Position numbers and translations under genes: made by a program. From Rarobacter faecitabidus (GTDB lineage Bacteria > Actinomycetota > Actinomycetes > Actinomycetales > Cellulomonadaceae), in assembly GCF_006716265.1 (NCBI RefSeq), contig NZ_VFOS01000004.1, positions 62,001 through 126,000 on the forward strand: a DNA stretch of 64,000 nt, written 5' to 3'. Positions within the stretch are counted from its first letter, which is position 1, and every line of letters begins with the position of its first letter. The notes under the pieces are model-generated. The model searched no databases and was not told where the DNA came from. It worked only from the letters and a program-made list of their open reading frames with translations. Below are positions 53,446-62,450 of the stretch, in pieces.

Positions 53446-54405
53446 CTACCGATCGCTTTCTTCACGGCCGAGAACCTCGAACGCAGTCGCGGCGTACTTC
53501 TGCTTCGCCTCGTCCGCCGGCCCGGAATCCTCGGTGACGTTCACGCTGATCGATATGATCGCCCCTGTTCCCAAGGTCGCGGTCTGGGCCTTGGGGATGG
53601 CCCTGGCGTCGATCTTGACGATCTCGCCCCCGTCCATCTCAAGCTGCCATGCGGCGATGTCACTCACGGTGCGCAGCACGCCTCGGATGGTGGTCGGCTC
53701 CAGCTCCAGCTCCCGCGAGGAGATGACCTGGGCAATGTACATCAGCTCGGCGGCGTTCAGACGGGTCCGGAGCCGTGGTCGTCGAGGTTGTGCCCATGCG
53801 ATGTCGGGCTCGAACCCGAACTTGACGAGCGTCATGGTGAAGTCGCGCAACGTCGAGGCGACTCTCGGACCGCGCTGCGTGAGATCGCTCAGGAACGCGC
53901 TCCCGTCGACGTCGGGGCCGAGTTGTCGGCCCCCGTCGAGTAGCCCAAGCGCGTCCTTGACCGCAAGGTCAACGAGTTGGTCCTCGGTGTCTCCGAAGAG
54001 TCCAGTCTGACCGTCCGGGACGATCTCCTCTGCTGGCGGCATCGCCGGGACCATTTGGAGCACAAGACTCCCGGGCAGTGGTGATCCAGAGAGGCTCAGC
54101 CGTGTCTTCGCCACGACGTCGGCGGGGGGCTGCCCCCTCAGTGACGTGTGCCCGGTCGATGCCAGGCCAGTGGCCAGCACGAGCCGCTGGAGGTTCCGTA
54201 GCGTCTCTGCGATACCGTCGATCGACCCGGAGTGTCCCTCGATGCCGCTGCCTGTAAGCCGGAGCGAACCAGAGGATGAGTCCCGGCGCAGGCCGCCGCC
54301 CTCGGTCCGGAAGGTGTCGATGCTCATGCGCGCGAGGTCATCCGAGTCCGCCCAGTCAGACGAACCCGTCAGCCCTCTCTTGAATGCCTCCCAATCAAAT
54401 ACCAT
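53446..54405 (-). CDS. Hypothetical protein paired with nucleotidyltransferase-like gene
   Basis: Not recognised. 319 residues, no membrane segment. C-terminal part looks beta-rich (WQLEMDGGEIVKIDARAIPK, then GTGAIISISVNVTEDS). Its ATG overlaps the 3' end of the DUF6932-like gene by 11 bp, so the two proteins are co-translated and likely act together. Lies beside a restriction-modification pair, in a defence-like setting. Confidence 0.72.
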   Translation of the reverse strand: MVFDWEAFKRGLTGSSDWADSDDLARMSIDTFRTEGGGLRRDSSSGSLRLTGSGIEGHSGSIDGIAETLRNLQRLVLATGLASTGHTSLRGQPPADVVAKTRLSLSGSPLPGSLVLQMVPAMPPAEEIVPDGQTGLFGDTEDQLVDLAVKDALGLLDGGRQLGPDVDGSAFLSDLTQRGPRVASTLRDFTMTLVKFGFEPDIAWAQPRRPRLRTRLNAAELMYIAQVISSRELELEPTTIRGVLRTVSDIAAWQLEMDGGEIVKIDARAIPKAQTATLGTGAIISISVNVTEDSGPADEAKQKYAATAFEVLGREESDR

Positions 54406-54958
54406 GGAAGCCGTCCAGCTCTACCTCGAAGTAACCACGTTTCGGCAGCGCGTCAGCAAGCTGCGGAGGTGCATCCTTCGTGCCGGCGCGGCGCCGCATC
54501 CAGAAGTCGTCCCAGTAGCCTCGGGCAGTGACGTAAGCCTGATGCTCTAGGCAGGAGGAGCGATCCGCCTCGGGGTACAAATGCCATTGGCAGTATCGCG
54601 TGTCCACACGCAGGCCGGTCGCTCGTCGAACCAGGTTGTCCGCAAACAGTTGCAGAAGCTCCCTGTCGCGAGGGTCGGCAACTTGGTTGACGAGGTTGTC
54701 CTGACACCAGTAGACGAGGTCGATGTCGTCAGGGTCCAACTTGTCGGTGAGGAAGCTACCGCCCACCCAGACACTGATAACAGGGACGACCGAGCGTAGC
54801 CCCGCTGTGGCCGACCAGAAGTCCTGCCAGATCTGCTTTCGCGTGCTCGATGCCGAGAAGTAATCGGCGTCGACAAAATCACGCTTGATCTGATCAAGCG
54901 TGGCGCCGAATCTCCCCAACGGGAGTGCTCCGGTTCGCGTGTCGAGCCCAGGGAGCAC
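54395..54958 (-). CDS. DUF6932-like protein with nucleotidyltransferase-type motif
   Basis: GTG 54958 is preceded by a strong AGGAGGTG; 187 residues. Pattern LPLGRFGATLDQIKRDFVDA, RKQIWQDFWSATAGLR, then VWVGGSFLTDKLDPDDIDLV: the GS...D.D of a polymerase-beta-type nucleotidyltransferase fold. A later Cys/His-rich part (TRYCQWHLYPEADRSSCLEH) is unexplained. Similar NTase proteins occur in toxin-antitoxin and defence modules; the activity is inferred. Confidence 0.72.
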   Translation of the reverse strand: MLPGLDTRTGALPLGRFGATLDQIKRDFVDADYFSASSTRKQIWQDFWSATAGLRSVVPVISVWVGGSFLTDKLDPDDIDLVYWCQDNLVNQVADPRDRELLQLFADNLVRRATGLRVDTRYCQWHLYPEADRSSCLEHQAYVTARGYWDDFWMRRRAGTKDAPPQLADALPKRGYFEVELDGFHGI

Positions 54959-55094
54959 CGCCCACCTCCTCGTGTCCGAACCCTCTCTCCGATTATGGAC
55001 CACACCTACGACAGCTTGTGCGAGGCTGGCCGTACACGGGATCCCCTCCGGGGGCCTAGCCAACCCATGGGGCATCGTCGGCTAGGGTCGGAGC

Positions 55095-55838
55095 ATGGAC
55101 CTGACACACTCATACGACCGCGTGGTGCCCGAAGCTGTGCGCTCACGCTACGTCGTCCGTGAGACACGACAGGCTGCGGCGATCCTCCAGGCGACCAACC
55201 CCGAGCTGTTCGACGAGATGGTTTCCGCGCTGAACGAGTTCGAGATCGTGGGGAACGACCTACTCACGGCGGGCGGACAGGAGACTCAGCTCGCCCGTCG
55301 GTTCAACGACGCCTTCCGCAGCAGGGGATGGCGCGAAGCCCGCGTCGACACGGAGATTGAACTGCGACTGCGCATCATGCCTTACAAGCCCGCCGGGGAG
55401 ACCAAGGCCGAGGTCATCACTACGCCGGTGAGCAACAAGGGATACAAGGTCGACAACTTCAAGGGCAGGGTGGCGCTCGACCTGGAGTGGAATGCGAAGG
55501 ATGGCAATCTAGACCGCGACATCGGCGCGTACCGGGCGCTCTACGAGGCTGGATTCATCGATGTCGGAGTCATCGTCACGCGTACCCAGGACGAGCTGCG
55601 AGCCTTCGCGACGCAGCTACGCCTCGACGCGGGCATGCCCGAGGTCGAAGCCAAGAAGATGCTCGCCACGACGACCACGACCAACCTGGAGAAGCTCATC
55701 CCACGGCTCACGCGAGGTGATGCGGGCGGATGCCCCATTCTTGCCATCGCGATCTCCAGCAGCGCTTACGAGAACGCGCCTACACCGCGGCCCCAGAACC
55801 CTCCTGCCGCTTCGGTCGACCCCGGCCACGCAGTGTGA
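55095..55838 (+). CDS. BglII/BstYI-family type II restriction endonuclease
   Basis: 247 residues; divergent from the DUF6932-like gene. Recognised from the BglII-family block GYKVDNFKGRVALDLEWNAK followed by DGNLDRDIGAYRALYEAG and FIDVGVIVTRTQDEL, which holds the acidic metal ligands. R.BglII cuts AGATCT and BstYI cuts RGATCY, so a GATC-centred site is expected. Its 3' end overlaps the convergent methylase gene by 59 bp. Confidence 0.85.
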   Translation: MDLTHSYDRVVPEAVRSRYVVRETRQAAAILQATNPELFDEMVSALNEFEIVGNDLLTAGGQETQLARRFNDAFRSRGWREARVDTEIELRLRIMPYKPAGETKAEVITTPVSNKGYKVDNFKGRVALDLEWNAKDGNLDRDIGAYRALYEAGFIDVGVIVTRTQDELRAFATQLRLDAGMPEVEAKKMLATTTTTNLEKLIPRLTRGDAGGCPILAIAISSSAYENAPTPRPQNPPAASVDPGHAV

Positions 55839-56649
55839 CCCCACCCTTCGCTAGCAGCGTGCGAACCCGCGCGATTGAGTAGCCCGACCTGTCCGCGAGC
55901 TGCTGGACGGACGAGCCGGATTCGTACTCCTCCACAAGAGCACGGGCAACGCGATCAGACAGCCAGTCGCTCATCCGCTCGTTGGGCTCCAGGGTCGGCA
56001 GGTAGGTGATCTCGCCGCCGCTGTAGCCCTTGTGCGTCTGGCCCTTGGGCTCAATCGTCGCGTCCGACTCATTGCCCCAGGCGGTCCATCCCGGTCGGGC
56101 GTAGCGCGCGAACATCTCCAGGTAGGGGCCAGGGGAGCACGACTCGATGAGGTCGTATTGCTCGTCAGGCTTGCGGCTGTGCTCCCGCTTGCGCGTCTCG
56201 ATCATGTTCACGGTGGACCGGGCTGGGGCCAGCGTGCGCATGGAGCCCTTCACGCCGAACAGGATCGGCTCTGTGACGTTGCGGAAGTAGAAACCCACTC
56301 CTCGCCCGTCCGGGCCGCCGTCCTTGCGGCGCTTGGCCCACACGACGTTGCTTACGTAGCGGAAGCCCCACGCCTGAAGCACTTCCAACCCCTCCGGCAG
56401 CAGTGCGTTCGGAACCCAGAGGTACAGGTGTGCGTTCTTGGCGGTCACGTCGGCCACCGGGAGTGACTTGATCGACTCCAGATCCATCGTCCCGTAGCGG
56501 TCGAGCCTACGGTGCTCGGGCGCGACCTTCCCCGTGCGGTTGGCAAACCGCCACGGAGGGTCAGCGAGCACCGTCTGGAACCCGCCCTCCACGGTCGGCA
56601 GAGGTGCAATGTCCGGGGTCTGTGGCAAGGTATCGATGGTCGCCGTCAT
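55780..56649 (-). CDS. MT-A70-family adenine DNA methyltransferase with C-terminal HTH
   Basis: 289 residues. Catalytic DPPW in FQTVLADPPWRFANRTG, SAM region HLYLWVPNALLPEGLEVLQA, and EMFARYARPGWTAWGNESDA are MT-A70 features. Residues ~235-280 (SSVQQLADRSGYSIARVRTL) form a helix-turn-helix not needed for catalysis, which could let it bind its own promoter. Protects against the convergent endonuclease. Confidence 0.88.
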   Translation of the reverse strand: MTATIDTLPQTPDIAPLPTVEGGFQTVLADPPWRFANRTGKVAPEHRRLDRYGTMDLESIKSLPVADVTAKNAHLYLWVPNALLPEGLEVLQAWGFRYVSNVVWAKRRKDGGPDGRGVGFYFRNVTEPILFGVKGSMRTLAPARSTVNMIETRKREHSRKPDEQYDLIESCSPGPYLEMFARYARPGWTAWGNESDATIEPKGQTHKGYSGGEITYLPTLEPNERMSDWLSDRVARALVEEYESGSSVQQLADRSGYSIARVRTLLAKGGVTLRGRGRPKRQEGSGAAV

Positions 56650-56669
56650 GCGCCCATCCTAACAGGATA

Positions 56670-56694
56670 AGATCTACTTCTCCATATTAGATCT
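56670..56694. promoter_or_regulatory. Two AGATCT sites in the methylase promoter
   Basis: AGATCT occurs at 56670-56675 and 56689-56694, 19 bp apart, 21-45 bp before the methylase ATG and overlapping -10-like words (TAATAT between them). AGATCT is the BglII site, so methylation state may feed back on methylase transcription. Confidence 0.6.
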
Positions 56695-56837
56695 TTAGAG
56701 CGTGTCGTTTGCCAGCCCCGCAGTAGCGGGCCTCGGGACTCTTCCTGAGAGTCGTGCCGCGCGGCGTAACCGCGTCCATTCACACGAGCAGGACAGCCTG
56801 CCGTGCGCACGGCCCTCCACCACAAGGAGGAGCTGCC

Positions 56838-57200
56838 GTGACCACCACAACACCCGCTACCGAGACGACCCCGAGCGCCTGGATCGGCTGCCTCGCCTGC
56901 TACAACGCGGGCCGCCTCGTCGGCGACTGGTTCGACGCCATCAGTGCTGACGAGGTCACAACCTACGACATTCACGGCGCTCACTCGCGTGCTGATTCCC
57001 ACGATGAGCTGTGGGTGATGGACCACGAGAACATCCCCGTCTCGGGCGAGATGAGGTCACGACTGGCGGCCTGTGGTGGCAGCTCGCGGGGAGAAGTCGA
57101 CTGCACGGGTGACAATCACGTCCTCGAGTCGACCTATCGAGAGCTCGAGACTTCATCGATGAGCCGACTCCCCCGATCGAACCCCACTGAGGAGAGTTAG
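56838..57200 (+). pseudogene. Truncated ArdA-type antirestriction gene
   Basis: GTG 56838 follows AAGGAGGAG. 120 residues; the first ~60 match ArdA (WIGCLACYNAGRLVGDWFDA, then DELWVMDHENIPVSGE), but after VSGEM the sequence loses resemblance and stops, where ArdA normally continues for about 100 residues of DNA-mimic helices. Probably an inactive remnant. Confidence 0.65.
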
Positions 57201-57215
57201 CAGGCTCGATCAGTG

Positions 57216-57250
57216 ATGAGAGTCCTCATCGAGATGACTTATCAGTCATT
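57216..57250. promoter_or_regulatory. Adjacent small hairpins upstream of the relaxase operon (oriT candidate)
   Basis: GATGAG-AGTC-CTCATC at 57216-57231 and ATGACT-TATC-AGTCAT at 57235-57250, both perfect, in a locally AT-richer stretch ahead of the mobilisation genes. Could be oriT or an operator. Confidence 0.4.
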
Positions 57251-57336
57251 ACTTCTAAAGGCTATGGACTTCTGGCACCGTGGTCATCACATCATCAGTT
57301 CGGCCCGCTCGCGGCGGGGCGGGACGTGTGGTGTGC

Positions 57337-57756
57337 ATGAGCGAATCAGAGGTTGGGACGTGCTGGCGTTGCGGTGGGAGGCTGTCGGGGCGGCAGCGGA
57401 TGTGGTGTTCTGATCGGTGTCGTTGGGCGGCTGCGCAGTTGCGGCGTGGTGGCCGGGCGGGTCGGGTTTCGCGCAGTGATGTGGTGGCGGCAGCGGTGAC
57501 GAGGTCTGCTGCGGTGCGCCGTGGGGCGCTTGGTGTGGAGCTTGCTCAGGCTCGTGGGCGGTTGGCTGCTTTGGCCAGCCAGGTGGCGCAGTCACGCGAC
57601 GAGGTGGCTGAGGCTCGGGCAGTAGCGGCTCAGGCGGTGGCTGATGTTCAGTGGCTGGCGGGGTGGGTGGTGGCGGTCATGGACCGTACTGGCTGGCGTG
57701 GGTATTCCGGGCAATTGCGTGAGGTGGTGGAACGCTATGTGCCTACCGGTCATTGA
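57337..57756 (+). CDS. Zinc-finger/coiled-coil protein of the mobilisation operon
   Basis: 139 residues from ATG 57337. N-terminal CWRCGGRLSGRQRMWCSDRC is a four-Cys zinc finger, followed by a basic stretch and an Ala/Arg-rich coiled coil (ARGRLAALASQVAQSRDEVA). Placed before the relaxase gene like relaxosome accessory proteins; the DNA-binding role is inferred. Confidence 0.7.
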   Translation: MSESEVGTCWRCGGRLSGRQRMWCSDRCRWAAAQLRRGGRAGRVSRSDVVAAAVTRSAAVRRGALGVELAQARGRLAALASQVAQSRDEVAEARAVAAQAVADVQWLAGWVVAVMDRTGWRGYSGQLREVVERYVPTGH

Positions 57757-57778
57757 CCGCTCATCACATGCGGCGGGA

Positions 57779-57946
57779 ATGGCGGCTGGCGGGCGGTGGT
57801 GGCTGCGGCGGTTGGAGATGCGACTGGCGGCTGGTGGCGGATTGTGGTGGCTGGCGGCGTGGATGGCTAGCGGCTGGCTGGTGGTGTGGGTGACTGAGGG
57901 CGGTTTGACTGCTGGCGGGACGGGTGGTGGCTGGTTGTGGCGATGA
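57779..57946 (+). CDS. Small single-pass membrane protein overlapping the relaxase start
   Basis: 55 residues: basic MAAGGRWWLRRLEMRLAAGG, one helix LWWLAAWMASGWLVVWVTEG, Gly-rich end. Its TGA overlaps the relaxase ATG (ATGA), which supports both genes. Could anchor the relaxosome at the membrane. Confidence 0.55.
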   Translation: MAAGGRWWLRRLEMRLAAGGGLWWLAAWMASGWLVVWVTEGGLTAGGTGGGWLWR

Positions 57947-60900
57947 GTTTGACGCGGCTGACTGCTGCTGGTGGCGTGGACTATCTGCTGAAGACGGTGG
58001 CGGCTGGTGACGCCACGGTGGCTGGTGGCGGGCTGACTGACTACTACGCTGCGAGCGGGAATCCACCTGGCCGGTGGTGGGGCGGCGGCGCGGCGGTGGC
58101 TGGTCTGGCTGACGGAAGTGTGGTCAGCCATGAAGGCGCCGACCGGTTGTTCCGCCATTGTGAGCATCCGCTGACGGGTGAACCGTTGGGTGTGCAGCCA
58201 AAGCTTGGTACGGGGCGGTCACCGGTGGCGGGGTTTGACTGCACGTTCACGATCCCGAAGTCGGTGGCTGTCGTATGGGCGGTGGCTGACCGCCGCAGCC
58301 AGGAGTTGGTGATGGCTGCTCATGAGCGAGCGATTGACCAGGCGCTTAGCTGGCTGGAGTCCGAGGTGATCCAAACCAGATCGGGCCGTGGTGGTGTGGC
58401 TAGTGAACCGGTTGACGGGATTATCGCCGCCCGGTTCGACCACTACACCTCTCGTGATGGCGACCCACACCCGCATGTGCACGCGGTGATCGCCAACCGT
58501 GTGCGGCGGTCGCGTGATGGCAAGTGGTTGACGATCGACTCGCGCAGCCTCCATAAGGCTGCGGTCGCGGCCAGCGAGCTTCACCAGAACTTGTTCCTAG
58601 ACGAGATCTCCCGGACCCTCGGGTGGGGGTTCGTTGAACGTGAGGATCCGGGCCAGACCTCTCGGGCCGTGATCATGGACCTGGACGGTGTCGATAGCCG
58701 GCTCCTTGACCGGTTCTCCTCGCGTGACCGTCAGATCAGGGAACGCGAAGCGGAATTGACGGCACTGTTCGTCGCGTCGAACGGTCGCGAGCCGGGGAAG
58801 CGGGAGCGGGCGGTGATTCACCGTGATGCGTGGCGTGACACACGCCGGCCGAAAGATGAACGGCCCGAACCTCTTACGGATTCCATGAGTCGGTGGCGGA
58901 CCGAGCTGCGCTCGTTAGGGATCAAACCAGGTGCGTTGATTGATTCGATTAGCCGTTCAGATGCTCCAGTGACAGGACTACGGGCGGGCCTTGACCCCAC
59001 ATTCGTGGACGCCGCGGCTGCGACCGCCTTCCAGGACGGTGCGAGCAGTACCATCACTGACTCCGCTGCGGACAAGGGCGTCAGTGGGGACGTGGACGAT
59101 GTTGCTGCGGCAGCGGTCGAGGCGACGATGGGGGCCAGGTCGACGTGGTCGAGATTGAATCTTCGCGCTGAAGTCGAACGCCTGACCCGCCATGTCAGGT
59201 GTGACAGTCACGAGTCCCGAAGCGTGATGGTCGAGGCGATCACTGACCGGGCCATCGAGATGAGTGTGCCGTTAACCGCCCGGCGATATGCCGTGATGGA
59301 CGATCACCGGTTGGTTCATCGCGGCCGGTCAGTGTTCGATGACCCTGGGCTTGAGTTGTTCACTCACGGCCGGACCTTGGCTGCAGAGGACCTGGTGCTG
59401 TCCGCCGCCCACCAGCCCTTCGAGTCGCTGACCCCCGAAGAGGCCAGTCAGATGATTGCGGAATACAGTGCCGCGATGCAGCAGGAAACTGGCTTCTCGC
59501 TCGGGCAGGACCAGGTCGACGCGGTCGTGGGTGCGCTCAGTGATGGACGAGCTCTCAGTGCGATCGTTGGACCGGCGGGCACGGGTAAGACCTCTGCGAT
59601 GCGGATACTGCGTGAGGCGTGGGAAGTGGGTCATGGTGCCGGATCGGTCATCGGCCTGACGACCTCGGCGCAAGCTGCTGCCGTGTTGGGAGAGGAAATT
59701 GGTGCCGGTACTGACACGGTCGCGAAATGGTTGTTCGAGTCCGTGGGCGGCGGTGTTGCGTTGCGAGAGAAACGGGCGCTGGAACTTGAACGGCGTATCG
59801 AGGGCGCGACCTCTCGGCGGACACGTGGACGCTTCGAGCGTGAGCTTGTGGCGTTGCGTGCACATCAGGCGCACTACAGGATGCGCCCGGGCCAACTCGT
59901 CATCATCGATGAAGCCTCCATGACCGGCACCTTCCCAATGGCCGAGATTGTCCGCCAGGCCCGCGCGGCCGGCGCGAAGGTCCTGCTGGTGGGTGACCCT
60001 GCCCAGCTCGGCGCACCCGAGGCAGGAGGACTCCTGGCCAGGCTTGACCGTGAGAACCTGACCTCGCATCTGACGGCAGTATGGCGGTTCCGAAACGACT
60101 GGGAAGCAAAGACGAGCCTGAAGCTGCGTGCCGGTGATGTCGGCGCGATCGCGGACTACGCCGCACGCGACCGTATCCGTCACGGGGTCGATGAAACCAT
60201 GCTCGATGGCTGCTACCAAGAAGCACTCACAGATCTGGCCGCAGGCCATGACACGCTCCTGGTCGTAGGCACCAACGAGACGATGCGGGACATGAACACC
60301 CGCTTCACCCTCGACCGGCGCGCAGCCGGCTTGGTAGACACCACGACATTAGCCGCACTGCGCTCACGCCAAGATGCCGGCGTGGGTGACGTGATCGTGT
60401 CCCGCCACGTCGACCGAACCATCACTGACACCGCAGGTGACTTCATGCGCAACGGAACACTCATGACCGTTCTGGATATCGCGGCATCCGGTGAGATCCG
60501 TGCCCGACGCCACGACAACAACGCAGAAGTCACGCTGCCCGTCCAGCATGTGCGCGAGCACACGGACTTGGGATATGCGATGACCGCGCACCGTGCGCAA
60601 GGTTCCACCGTCGATCGAGCACACGTGGCGATCCCCACCTCGGCTTCCCTGCCACGGGAATTGTTGTACGTGGCGATGACACGAGGCCGGGATTCCAACA
60701 CCTGCTGGGTTGGGGAAGAAACCGTACCCGATGATCACACCTTCGACGAAGACGGACTCCTGCGCTGGCAAGACCGGCTCGCCAAAGCGATCACAACGTC
60801 AGGGGCAGAACGCTCAGCAACGCAGGTGCGTTTGGATGAAAACGACCGCCAGCACAACCTCGCACAACTGCACGCAGAACGAGACCACCTGCTCTCGCTC

Positions 60901-61548
60901 ATCGCCCCACCTGTGGACCCCCTCGCGGTCGACCACATGCACACATGGATCGTGTCGAGGTTCGGCAAACCCAAGGCCCTAGTCAACGACCACGATGATG
61001 CCGGCGCGTCCCGCCGTGTCCTTGCACGCCACCTCGCATGGCTTCAAGCACAGGGACACGACGTTAACGCTGTTATCAACCAGGCGCTCGCGTTACGTGA
61101 CACCGGAGATGCGGACGACATGCCAGCACTCATTCACTGGCGACTCACGCATCTCCTCGACCTGCCCATGGGCGGCACGCCAGCGGACGTCGACATGCTG
61201 GCAAAGGCCGACCCACACCTATATGAAGCCATCACACAGGTGGGCGCAATGATCATGGACCGTGAACGCGTCCTCGCGCAACGGCCAGCACACGAACCCT
61301 GGGCGCGAGACATACCAGGAGAAGGACAAGCACACGCCAAACTCGTCACAGCCGTGCGCTGCTACCGCGAACAATGGAGCATCGACCCGACCGAAGCAAC
61401 ACCGCTGGGACCGGCTCCTGATGCACGCAGCAAGACGCAAGCCCGCGCATGGCTAGCGCTCAAACAGGCGATGACGAGTCCGAGAACCGGACCAGCAACG
61501 GTCAGCGACATCGTGATTGAAGGCCAACAAAAGATAGAACTTGGATAG
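57943..61548 (+). CDS. traA: MobF-family conjugative relaxase-helicase
   Basis: 1201 residues from ATG 57943. N-terminal relaxase with the Tyr pair Y34/Y35 in LTDYYAASGNPPGRWW and the three-His metal site HPHVHAVI (~175). The helicase half carries Walker A GPAGTGKTSAM (~545), Walker B VIIDEASM, and GYAMTAHRAQGSTVDRAHVA and LPRELLYVAMTRGRDSNTCW of SF1 helicases. Nicks oriT and unwinds the strand for transfer. No type IV secretion genes are seen in the window, so the element may be mobilisable rather than self-transferring. Confidence 0.93.
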   Translation: MSLTRLTAAGGVDYLLKTVAAGDATVAGGGLTDYYAASGNPPGRWWGGGAAVAGLADGSVVSHEGADRLFRHCEHPLTGEPLGVQPKLGTGRSPVAGFDCTFTIPKSVAVVWAVADRRSQELVMAAHERAIDQALSWLESEVIQTRSGRGGVASEPVDGIIAARFDHYTSRDGDPHPHVHAVIANRVRRSRDGKWLTIDSRSLHKAAVAASELHQNLFLDEISRTLGWGFVEREDPGQTSRAVIMDLDGVDSRLLDRFSSRDRQIREREAELTALFVASNGREPGKRERAVIHRDAWRDTRRPKDERPEPLTDSMSRWRTELRSLGIKPGALIDSISRSDAPVTGLRAGLDPTFVDAAAATAFQDGASSTITDSAADKGVSGDVDDVAAAAVEATMGARSTWSRLNLRAEVERLTRHVRCDSHESRSVMVEAITDRAIEMSVPLTARRYAVMDDHRLVHRGRSVFDDPGLELFTHGRTLAAEDLVLSAAHQPFESLTPEEASQMIAEYSAAMQQETGFSLGQDQVDAVVGALSDGRALSAIVGPAGTGKTSAMRILREAWEVGHGAGSVIGLTTSAQAAAVLGEEIGAGTDTVAKWLFESVGGGVALREKRALELERRIEGATSRRTRGRFERELVALRAHQAHYRMRPGQLVIIDEASMTGTFPMAEIVRQARAAGAKVLLVGDPAQLGAPEAGGLLARLDRENLTSHLTAVWRFRNDWEAKTSLKLRAGDVGAIADYAARDRIRHGVDETMLDGCYQEALTDLAAGHDTLLVVGTNETMRDMNTRFTLDRRAAGLVDTTTLAALRSRQDAGVGDVIVSRHVDRTITDTAGDFMRNGTLMTVLDIAASGEIRARRHDNNAEVTLPVQHVREHTDLGYAMTAHRAQGSTVDRAHVAIPTSASLPRELLYVAMTRGRDSNTCWVGEETVPDDHTFDEDGLLRWQDRLAKAITTSGAERSATQVRLDENDRQHNLAQLHAERDHLLSLIAPPVDPLAVDHMHTWIVSRFGKPKALVNDHDDAGASRRVLARHLAWLQAQGHDVNAVINQALALRDTGDADDMPALIHWRLTHLLDLPMGGTPADVDMLAKADPHLYEAITQVGAMIMDRERVLAQRPAHEPWARDIPGEGQAHAKLVTAVRCYREQWSIDPTEATPLGPAPDARSKTQARAWLALKQAMTSPRTGPATVSDIVIEGQQKIELG

Positions 61549-61560
61549 CACTTAGGAGCG

Positions 61561-62110
61561 GCAAAGAACCGGGTCTGAGTTCAACGACTTCACATACGTC
61601 CGCACCTGGGCGGGGTTCGCCTACGTCGGGTTCGTCGTGGATGTGTTCGCCCAGCGAATCGTCGGCTGGCACGCCTCCACCTCGAAGCAGGTCGACCTGG
61701 TCATGACGCCGCTGCGCATCGCGATGTGGCAACGAGAACGGGAAGGAAACCCTGTCTCGCCTGGGGATTTGATCAATCACCGCGACGCTGGATCTCAATA
61801 TACCGCGCTTCGGCTGACCGAGCATATCGCCCTCGAAGGGATCGTCCCGTCGATCGGGATTGTCGGCGACGCCTTGGATATCGCGCTGATGGAGACGATC
61901 AACGGCCTGTACAAGACCGAGTGCATGCGCGCGACCGTCTTCCACGCCGATCCCTTCCGTACCCTCGCGGACGTCGAGTTCGCGACCGCCAGCTGGGTCG
62001 ACTGGTACAACAACCGCCGCGTCCACAGCTCCGTCGGGATACTCACCCCGGTACAGTTCGCGATGCTCCACTACGAGGCCCTCTCCCGAGAGCCCGAACC
62101 CACAAAGTAG
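61561..62110 (+). pseudogene. 3' part of an IS3-family orfB transposase
   Basis: No start codon or N-terminal half. The retained DDE core has FNDFTYVRTWAGFAYVGFVV (first Asp), NHRDAGSQYTALRLTEHIAL (second Asp), and ALMETINGLYKTECMRATVF (Glu), ending HYEALSREPEPTK. It belongs to another IS3 subgroup than the remnant at 40.6 kb. It begins a few bases after the relaxase stop. Confidence 0.85.
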
Positions 62111-62196
62111 CGGCAGAAAACCCGGGCTGATTCAGATCGCTCCTCGAAACAGGAGGAATCCGACCCCATCTACAGCCTCAGATGCGATGAGCCGAT

Positions 62197-62412
62197 TTAG
62201 AGTTGTTTAAAAGTCGCAATGAGTGTCGAGATTAGATTTTGCTCATCATTAGAATCTTCTTCTGATTGTTGTATCGCAAGGGATATTAAAAGCTTCGGGT
62301 CAAGCCCACGCCGACGAAATTCATTTTCTGCAATCTCTAGCAACACTTTTAATGAGCATTTGCTGGGAATGGAAATGTGAACATATTCGGCCAATCCATG
62401 TTCAACTCGCAC
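62197..62412 (-). CDS. Small AT-rich hypothetical, candidate second immunity gene
   Basis: 71 residues from GTG 62412, 8 bases behind AAGGAT. Markedly lower GC than neighbours. Helical (CSLKVLLEIAENEFRRRGLD) with an acidic SEEDSNDEQN segment. Not recognised; its place downstream of an RHS tip and of another small gene suggests immunity or orphan-immunity function. Confidence 0.5.
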   Translation of the reverse strand: MRVEHGLAEYVHISIPSKCSLKVLLEIAENEFRRRGLDPKLLISLAIQQSEEDSNDEQNLISTLIATFKQL

Positions 62413-62450
62413 TAATACTATCCTTTCTGCCGCGCGGATTTCGCTTCGGA

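Noticed and set aside
40562-62110. The IS3 5' part at 40.6 kb and IS3 3' part at 61.6 kb as one element split by a 20-kb insertion
   Set aside because: They break near the same point of orfB, but the 5' part belongs to a subgroup expected to continue TDITEH, whereas the 3' part is of the DFTYVRTWAGF subgroup; I treat them as two separate remnants.
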